A stretch of DNA of 10,418 nucleotides, taken from the NCBI GenBank assembly GCA_964652075.1, contig CAZYZQ010000084.1:1-10418 (forward strand), in the 5' to 3' direction. Shown here piece by piece: positions 5,711 to 10,418 of the stretch; the first letter of the stretch is position 1, and every line of letters starts with the position of its first letter. Under the pieces are notes generated by a model, which was not told the origin of the DNA, made no database searches, and saw only the letters and a list, made by a program, of their open reading frames with translations. Source of the stretch: CAZYZQ01 sp964652075 (GTDB lineage: Bacteria > Bacillota > Clostridia > Oscillospirales > Oscillospiraceae). The translations under genes were made by a program, and so were the position numbers.

Positions 5711-5740
5711 GTAGGGGCGCACCTGTGTGTGCGCCCCTAC
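5711..5740. repeat. REP-like perfect palindrome between argD and argF
   Basis: GTAGGGGCGCAC (5711-5722) and GTGCGCCCCTAC (5729-5740) are exact complements around a 6-base loop. The form resembles the dispersed GTAGGGGCG-type palindromes I recall from gut Clostridia, but copy number cannot be seen from one window. In the arg transcript it would form a strong hairpin about 20 bases before the argF start codon and very near its ribosome binding site. No T run follows it. Confidence 0.6.
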
Positions 5741-5750
5741 GCCTCGAATG

Positions 5751-5762
5751 GCGGCGCGCCGC
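5751..5762. repeat. 12-bp GC palindrome next to the REP-like repeat
   Basis: GCGGCGCGCCGC is self-complementary. It lies 10 bases from the larger palindrome and may be part of the same repeat unit. It has no known role. Confidence 0.35.
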
Positions 5763-5804
5763 GAATTACGCACCGCACCGCCCGTAGCCCATCCCCCTGC
5801 GAAT

Positions 5805-6986
5805 TTATTGCAGCACCTTGCGCAAAATTGCAAGGCCCGCGTCCATCTCTTCGCGCGAGATGGTCAAGGGCGGCAGCAGCCGCAGCGTGTCGCTGCCGGC
5901 GGTCAGGCACAGAAGGCCCGCGTCCACAAGCGCGTTCGCAACCTCTTTATGCGTCTTGCCGCCCGTGATCCCGACGCCGATCATCAGGCCCATGCCGCGT
6001 ACATTCGTCACATACGGGCTGTCCATTGCCGCGATCTGTTCGCGCAGGTATGCGCCCTTTTCGCGGACGGCGTCCAAAAACGGCTCGTCCAGCGTGTCCA
6101 CAACCGCGCAGGCCGCGGCGGCGCAGATCGGGTTTGCGCCGAAGGTCGTCGCGTGCATCCCGGCGCCGAGCACGTTTGCGCAGCGGCTGTTGGCCATGAT
6201 GCCGCTCATCGGCAGGCCGCCCGCGATGCCCTTCGCAAACGAACAGACGTCCGGCAGGATACCGTACTGCTGGAAGCAGAACAGGCTGCCCGTCCGGCCG
6301 ATGCCGGTCTGCACCTCATCGACGAGGAGCAGCAGGTCTTTTTCGTGGCAGAGCGTCTGCACCTCGGAGAGAAACGCCGGGTCCAGCGGGCGGACGCCGC
6401 CCTCGCCCTGAATCAGCTCCAGCATGATTGCGCAGCAGTCATCCCCCGCGAGCTCGCGGACGGAGGCAATGTCGTCCGGGTCGGCATAGCGGAAGCCCTC
6501 GGTGAAGGGGAAGAAATAGTTGTGGAACACGTCCTGCCCCGTCGCGGCGAGCGTTGTGACCGTGCGGCCGTGGAAGGACTGACGCAGCGTCACAATCGTG
6601 CTGCGGCCTTCGCCGTATTTATCGAAGGAATACTTTCGGGCAAGCTTAATCATGCCCTCGTTGGCCTCACCGCCGCCGTTTGCGAAGAAGACATTCGTCA
6701 TGCCCGTGCGGGAGGTCAGCTTCTCGGCCAGCCGGACGGACGGCTCGGTGTAGTAGAGATTTGAGGTGTGGCCCAGCGTGTGCAGCTGCGTCTCAATGGC
6801 CTGCATCCAGACGGGGTTGCAGCTGCCGAGGCTGTTGACGCCGATGCCGGAGGCAAAGTCGATATATTCCCGGCCGTCGTAGTCCCAGAAGCGCGCGCCC
6901 TCGCCGCGCGCGAGCGCGACCGGGAAGCGGCCGTAGGTCTGCATGAGGACCTGCCGGTCTTTTTCCATCAGTTCCTGATTTGTCAT
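5805..6986 (-). CDS. argD: Acetylornithine aminotransferase
   Basis: This PLP enzyme converts N-acetylglutamate semialdehyde and glutamate to N-acetylornithine and 2-oxoglutarate. The 393-residue length is typical of class-III aminotransferases. Visible features are GGGEANE (104-110) at the phosphate-binding loop, SFHGRT (137-142), GEGG (194-197), DEVQTGIGRTG (223-233) with the cofactor-binding Asp223, and FAKGIAGG with the Schiff-base Lys252. The first loop reads NGGGE rather than the more common NSGAE, a mild variation. The argB stop and this gene's ribosome binding site overlap in TAAGGAG, 13 bases before the ATG, so expression is likely coupled. Ornithine or succinyl-ornithine aminotransferase is the main alternative, but the arg context decides for ArgD. 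Confidence 0.95.
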   Translation of the reverse strand: MTNQELMEKDRQVLMQTYGRFPVALARGEGARFWDYDGREYIDFASGIGVNSLGSCNPVWMQAIETQLHTLGHTSNLYYTEPSVRLAEKLTSRTGMTNVFFANGGGEANEGMIKLARKYSFDKYGEGRSTIVTLRQSFHGRTVTTLAATGQDVFHNYFFPFTEGFRYADPDDIASVRELAGDDCCAIMLELIQGEGGVRPLDPAFLSEVQTLCHEKDLLLLVDEVQTGIGRTGSLFCFQQYGILPDVCSFAKGIAGGLPMSGIMANSRCANVLGAGMHATTFGANPICAAAACAVVDTLDEPFLDAVREKGAYLREQIAAMDSPYVTNVRGMGLMIGVGITGGKTHKEVANALVDAGLLCLTAGSDTLRLLPPLTISREEMDAGLAILRKVLQ

Positions 6987-6999
6987 GGCAATCCGCTCC

Positions 7000-7863
7000 T
7001 TAATAGATCATGGTGCCGACGCCGGCGTCGGTCAGCAGCTCAATCAGGATCGAGTGCGCCTGCCGGCCGTCGAGGATGTGTGCCGCACCCACGCCGGAGC
7101 GGACGGCTTCGACGCAGCAGCCGATTTTGGGGATCATGCCGCCCGCGATGACACCCTCCTTGACCAGCACCGGTACCTCGGACACGCGCAGCGACGAGAT
7201 CAGCGAGTCCTCGTCATGCACATCGCGCAGAAGGCCCTTGATGTCGGTCAGGATAATGAGCTTCTCCGCCTTGAGCTCCGCCGCAATGGCGGCGGCGGCG
7301 GTGTCGGCGTTGATGTTGAAGCAGCCGTCCCCCGCCTCACTGCCTGCAACCGTGGAGATCACAGGGATATAGCCGCCCGCAAGGGCATGCTCAATGACGG
7401 CGGTGTTGACCTTCGTCACGTCGCCGACCAGGCCGTAGTCGTAGCCGTCGTCCGTGCGTCTTTTGGCGGTGATCATGCTGCCGTCAAGGCCGCACAGGCC
7501 CACAGCCTTACCGCCCTGCGCGGTGAGCATCCCGACGAGGTCCTTGTTGACCTTGCCGCAGAGCACCATCTGGACGATGTCCATCGTCTCCTCGTCGGTG
7601 TAGCGCAGGCCGTTGACGAATTTCGACTCCTTGCCGGTCTTTTTGAGCATGGCGTTGATCTCCGGGCCGCCGCCGTGGACGACGACGACATGGATGCCGC
7701 AGAGATTCAGCAGGACAATGTCCGAAATGACCGCCTGCCGCAGCTCCTCGGAGATCATAGCGTTGCCGCCGTACTTGACGACGACCGTCTTCTGATTGTA
7801 TTTCTGAATATATGGCAGCGCCTCGTGCAGGACGGTGGCGCGGTCGTTCATGGAAAATGACAT
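7000..7863 (-). CDS. argB: N-acetylglutamate kinase
   Basis: This enzyme phosphorylates N-acetyl-L-glutamate with ATP, the second step of the pathway. The 287-residue protein has VVVKYGGNAM (27-36) with the phosphate-binding Lys30, VHGGGPEI (62-69), FNINADTAA (182-190) with Asp187, and GGMIPK (241-246). Before the kinase core there is an amino-terminal helix (RATVLHEALPYIQKY, 8-22) of the sort found in arginine-inhibited, hexameric N-acetylglutamate kinases. Feedback control by arginine at this step is therefore likely, which fits a cyclic pathway using ArgJ. The ATG at 7863 has GAGGG nine bases upstream; an internal ATG at 7851 is less well placed. It begins 20 bases after the argJ stop. Confidence 0.96.
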   Translation of the reverse strand: MSFSMNDRATVLHEALPYIQKYNQKTVVVKYGGNAMISEELRQAVISDIVLLNLCGIHVVVVHGGGPEINAMLKKTGKESKFVNGLRYTDEETMDIVQMVLCGKVNKDLVGMLTAQGGKAVGLCGLDGSMITAKRRTDDGYDYGLVGDVTKVNTAVIEHALAGGYIPVISTVAGSEAGDGCFNINADTAAAAIAAELKAEKLIILTDIKGLLRDVHDEDSLISSLRVSEVPVLVKEGVIAGGMIPKIGCCVEAVRSGVGAAHILDGRQAHSILIELLTDAGVGTMIY

Positions 7864-7883
7864 GCGTTGTATCCCTCTATCGT

Positions 7884-9107
7884 TTAAGTCCGGTAATCGC
7901 CGTTAATCTTGACATAGTCGTAGCTGAGGTCGCAGCCCCAGGCCGTGGCCTCGCTTGCGCCGTCGTGGACGTCGACCTCGATCACAACCTCCTCCTGCGT
8001 CAGGATCTGCTTGGCCAGCTCCTCATCGAACGGCAGGCCGCGCTCCTGCCGGCAGACCTCGATGCTGCCTGCGGCGCTGGAGAATGCAATATCGACATAT
8101 TCCGGGAAGAACGGCGCCTTGGCGTAGCCCATGGCGCAGATGACGCGGCCCCAGTTGGCGTCCGCGCCGAACATGGCTGCCTTGACAAGGCTCGAATGGA
8201 TGATCGCCTTGGCCAGCGTCTCGGCGGCCTCCTCGCTGCGCGCGCCCGTCACATGGGCGGTCACGAGGCGCGTTGCGCCCTCGCCGTCGCCCGCGATCTG
8301 GCGGGCCTGCCACATCAGCAGCTCCAGAAGCGCGGCATGGAAGGCGTCATAAGCTTCCCCGGGCGCTGTGATTTCGGCATTTCCGGCCTGCCCGTTTGCC
8401 AGCAGCAGGCAGGTGTCGTTCGTCGAGGTGTCACCGTCGATCGAGACGCGGTTCATCGTCACGCGGATCACGTCGGAGAGCGCCTTTTGCAGCAGCTGCG
8501 CGGAGATGGCGCAGTCCGTCGTCAGGAACGAGAGCGTCGTGCCCATGTTCGGGTGGATCATGCCGCTGCCCTTGGCGATCGTACCCATGCGGCAGACGAC
8601 GCCATCCACGGTAAACTCGATGGCCCGCTCCTTCTTATGCGTATCAGTCGTCAGAATGGCGCGCGCAGCGGCGTCGGAGGCCTCCTCCGTCGCGGCGAGT
8701 GCCGAAACGAGTGCGGGTACAGCCGCCTCAATGCAGGCGATGTTCAGCTCCTGCCCGATGACGCCGGTGGAGGCGACGGCAAAATCCTCCGTCTCAAGGC
8801 CGAGCGCACGCGCTGCGGCGGTACACATGGCCTCGGCGTGCTCATGGGAGTTCGGCGCGCAGGCGTTGGCGTTGCCGGAATTGACAATCACGCCGCGCGC
8901 CGTTCCGTCCGCGAGGTGCGTACGGGTGACATAGACCGGCGCGGCCTTGACGCGGTTACGTGTGTAGACGCCTGCCGCGGCGCACGGCACGTCGGAGAGA
9001 ATCAGCGCGAGGTCGAGGTGCGCGGGATCCTGTGATTTGACGCCCGCGTGAACGGCAGCGGCCCGGAAGCCCTTCGGCGCGGTCACGCCGCCGGAAATGG
9101 TTTTCAT
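7884..9107 (-). CDS. argJ: Glutamate N-acetyltransferase / ornithine acetyltransferase
   Basis: This enzyme moves the acetyl group from N-acetylornithine to glutamate, closing the acetyl cycle, and may also use acetyl-CoA if bifunctional. The 407-residue precursor is expected to cut itself into two chains. Visible motifs are NSGNANAC (76-83), ASTGVIG (112-118, oxyanion hole region), TTDTHKK (153-159), and KGSGMIHPNMGTT (179-191), where Thr190 is the expected nucleophile and cleavage would fall between Gly189 and Thr190. The carboxyl end YVKINGDYRT is typical. The ATG at 9107 is chosen because AAAGGGG (9117-9123) lies 9 bases upstream and the product starts at the usual family position. A TTG eight codons earlier lacks a ribosome binding site. 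No argA is in view, so whether ArgJ also primes the cycle cannot be told. Confidence 0.95.
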   Translation of the reverse strand: MKTISGGVTAPKGFRAAAVHAGVKSQDPAHLDLALILSDVPCAAAGVYTRNRVKAAPVYVTRTHLADGTARGVIVNSGNANACAPNSHEHAEAMCTAAARALGLETEDFAVASTGVIGQELNIACIEAAVPALVSALAATEEASDAAARAILTTDTHKKERAIEFTVDGVVCRMGTIAKGSGMIHPNMGTTLSFLTTDCAISAQLLQKALSDVIRVTMNRVSIDGDTSTNDTCLLLANGQAGNAEITAPGEAYDAFHAALLELLMWQARQIAGDGEGATRLVTAHVTGARSEEAAETLAKAIIHSSLVKAAMFGADANWGRVICAMGYAKAPFFPEYVDIAFSSAAGSIEVCRQERGLPFDEELAKQILTQEEVVIEVDVHDGASEATAWGCDLSYDYVKINGDYRT

Positions 9108-9154
9108 ATGGATTTGCCCCTTTCTGTGCAAAAACGGGTCGTGAACCCCGGCGC

Positions 9155-10093
9155 TTATTCCAGCCCGGTCTTCTCGTCCACGCCCATCATGATATTCAGG
9201 TTCTGAACGGCCGCACCGGACGCGCCCTTGCCAAGGTTGTCAAACAGCGCGGTGACGATTGTATTCTCATCCGAGCCGCTGACGATCAACTGGAGGTGGT
9301 TGGTTCCGGCCAGCGTATTTGCAGCAATCATCGGCTCGTCGTAGCCGTACGGCAGGACGGTGACGAAGTATTCGCCGTCGTAATATTCATATAGCGCGTC
9401 GCGCAGCTCCTTGCCTGTCGGCTCGCCGGGGAGCATGATGTTGTGCAGCATGACCGTCGTCGCCATGCCCTTGTAGTAGTCCGCGACAATCGGGCAGAAG
9501 ATCGGATCGAATTCGAGATCCAGCGCCGCCTTGACCTCGGGCAGATGCTTGTGCTTCAGACCGAGGCCGTAGATGCGCGGGCTGTCCAGCTTCGCGTCGC
9601 GGCCCTCGGCCTCATATTCCGCGATCATCTTCTTACCACCGCCGGAGTAGCCGGTCAGCGAGAAGCAGTCCACGGGGAAGTCCACGGGCAGGATCTTCAT
9701 TGCAACCAGCGGCGCAAGCGTCGCAAGCATGCCAGTCGCGTGGCAGCCTGGATTGGCCAGCCGCTTTGTCCGGGAGATATCGCGCCGCTGCTGGCGGCTC
9801 AGCTCCGGGAAGCCGTAGACCCAGCTGGGGTTCGTACGGTGCGCCGTCGATGCGTCGATCACGCGCACGGCGGGGTTCTCAATCATCGCGACCGCCTCCT
9901 TCGCCGCCGCGTCGGGCAGGCAGAGGAAGACGAAATCGGCCTCGTTCAAATATTTTTTCCGCTCCGCGGCGTCCTTGCGCTTCTCAGGGTCGATGGCCAG
10001 AAGCGTCAGATCCTCGCGGCTTGCCAGCCGCTCCTCAATTTGCAGGCCGGTCGTGCCCTCGCGGCCGTCAATGAAAATCGTCGGTTTTCCCAT
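9155..10093 (-). CDS. argC: N-acetyl-gamma-glutamyl-phosphate reductase, type 2
   Basis: This NADPH-dependent enzyme reduces N-acetylglutamyl phosphate to the semialdehyde. The 312-residue length and the sequence pattern (DGREGTTGLQI at 9-19, FLCLPD at 56-61, DASTAHR at 80-86) match the shorter type-2 ArgC family rather than the roughly 345-residue type 1. The catalytic Cys117 lies in ANPGCHATG, and His183 in KHKHLPEV is the likely acid/base. SLTGYSGGGKKM (145-156) replaces the type-1 SGVSGAG motif. The ATG at 10093 has GGGAGG about 9 bases upstream, within the end of argH, and the intergenic gap is only 3 bases. The gap to argJ downstream is 47 bases. Confidence 0.95.
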   Translation of the reverse strand: MGKPTIFIDGREGTTGLQIEERLASREDLTLLAIDPEKRKDAAERKKYLNEADFVFLCLPDAAAKEAVAMIENPAVRVIDASTAHRTNPSWVYGFPELSRQQRRDISRTKRLANPGCHATGMLATLAPLVAMKILPVDFPVDCFSLTGYSGGGKKMIAEYEAEGRDAKLDSPRIYGLGLKHKHLPEVKAALDLEFDPIFCPIVADYYKGMATTVMLHNIMLPGEPTGKELRDALYEYYDGEYFVTVLPYGYDEPMIAANTLAGTNHLQLIVSGSDENTIVTALFDNLGKGASGAAVQNLNIMMGVDEKTGLE

Positions 10094-10096
10094 TCT

Positions 10097-10418
10097 TTAC
10101 GCCTCCCGCGCGTCCACAAAGGACTGGATATAGTCGATCTGCTTCTGTACCGCCTCGGGCGCGGGGCCGCCGGCCACGGTGCGGTTGCCGACGCAGGTCT
10201 GGAGCGAGAGCGCCTTGTAGATATCGGTGTCGAATTTGTCGGACACGGCGCGGAAGTCGCGCAGCGTCAGCGTGTCCAGCGTCTCGCCGGTGAGCGTACA
10301 CTCATGCACCAGCCGGCCCACGATCATATACGCCTCGCGGAACGGCAGGCCCTTGCGGACCAGATAGTCGGCGCAGTCGGTCGCGTTGATAAAGCCGCCG
10401 GAGGCCGCGCGCGCCATG
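10097..10418 (-). CDS. argH: Argininosuccinate lyase, carboxyl end only
   Basis: The last 106 residues are visible; the rest lies beyond the window's right edge. The stretch GGFINATDCADYLVRKGLPF followed by REAYMIVGRLVHEC is the characteristic ASL carboxyl-terminal domain, which precedes a helical tail. The enzyme splits argininosuccinate into arginine and fumarate, the last step of arginine synthesis. It is the first arg gene seen in the transcript here; argG may lie upstream, but that is not visible. The first Met of the visible stretch is internal, not a start. Confidence 0.94.
   Translation of the reverse strand, partial: MARAASGGFINATDCADYLVRKGLPFREAYMIVGRLVHECTLTGETLDTLTLRDFRAVSDKFDTDIYKALSLQTCVGNRTVAGGPAPEAVQKQIDYIQSFVDAREA

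Noticed and set aside
5711..5740. CRISPR repeat
   Set aside because: Only one copy of the palindrome is present in the window, with no spacer-repeat pattern and no cas genes.
5690..5833. Upstream extension of the argF frame to 5833
   Set aside because: It would run through the palindromic repeat into the end of argD and has no OTC similarity. The ATG at 5689 has a proper ribosome binding site.
5727..9035. Long plus-strand open frames opposite argD, argB and argJ (up to about 400 codons)
   Set aside because: They are low-complexity shadows of GC-rich genes, with no credible ribosome binding sites and no recognisable domains.

Overview
The window looks like chromosomal DNA of a GC-rich Firmicute, most likely a gut-type Clostridia (Oscillospiraceae/Ruminococcaceae-like). 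The evidence is indirect: strong GGAGG/GGGG-type ribosome binding sites, sigma-A type promoters, a lipoprotein, an ECF transporter S component, a YwlG/UPF0340 protein, an IS150-group IS3 element, and a type-2 ArgC beside ArgJ. The genus is inference.

Region 1 (1-2493): the amino-terminal 495 residues of an EF-G-like (FusA2-type) GTPase run leftward out of the window. It is divergent from a rightward gene for an unrecognised lipoprotein of about 249 residues. The 229-base gap between them holds a good promoter for each gene, a GC-only hairpin in the EF-G leader, and three copies of an AAATTGTACA box around the lipoprotein promoter. Two of the boxes form a 15-bp inverted repeat.

Region 2 (2494-3537): a 1.04-kb dead IS3-family (IS150-group) element. 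Both terminal repeats survive, but the transposase genes carry two stop codons, a 7-bp tandem duplication and internal deletions. It lies between the ends of two convergent genes and may have split their shared terminator.

Region 3 (3568-4731): a small leftward operon with its own promoter. It encodes an ECF transporter S component followed, with an 11-base overlap, by a UPF0340/DUF436 protein.

Region 4 (4769-10418): a leftward arginine biosynthesis operon, transcribed argH (partial), argC, argJ, argB, argD, argF. ArgJ makes N-acetylglutamate by recycling the acetyl group of N-acetylornithine. ArgB phosphorylates it, ArgC reduces it, ArgD transaminates it, ArgJ releases ornithine, ArgF makes citrulline, and ArgH completes arginine after ArgG, which is not in the window. 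Spacings are 3 to 47 bases except between argD and argF, where 115 bases hold a REP-like palindrome.

Most of the window is ordinary core metabolism. I saw no clearly new multi-gene system. The parts most worth a second look are the three-box control region of the orphan lipoprotein, the IS relic with intact ends and a recoverable junction promoter, and the overlapping S component/UPF0340 pair.
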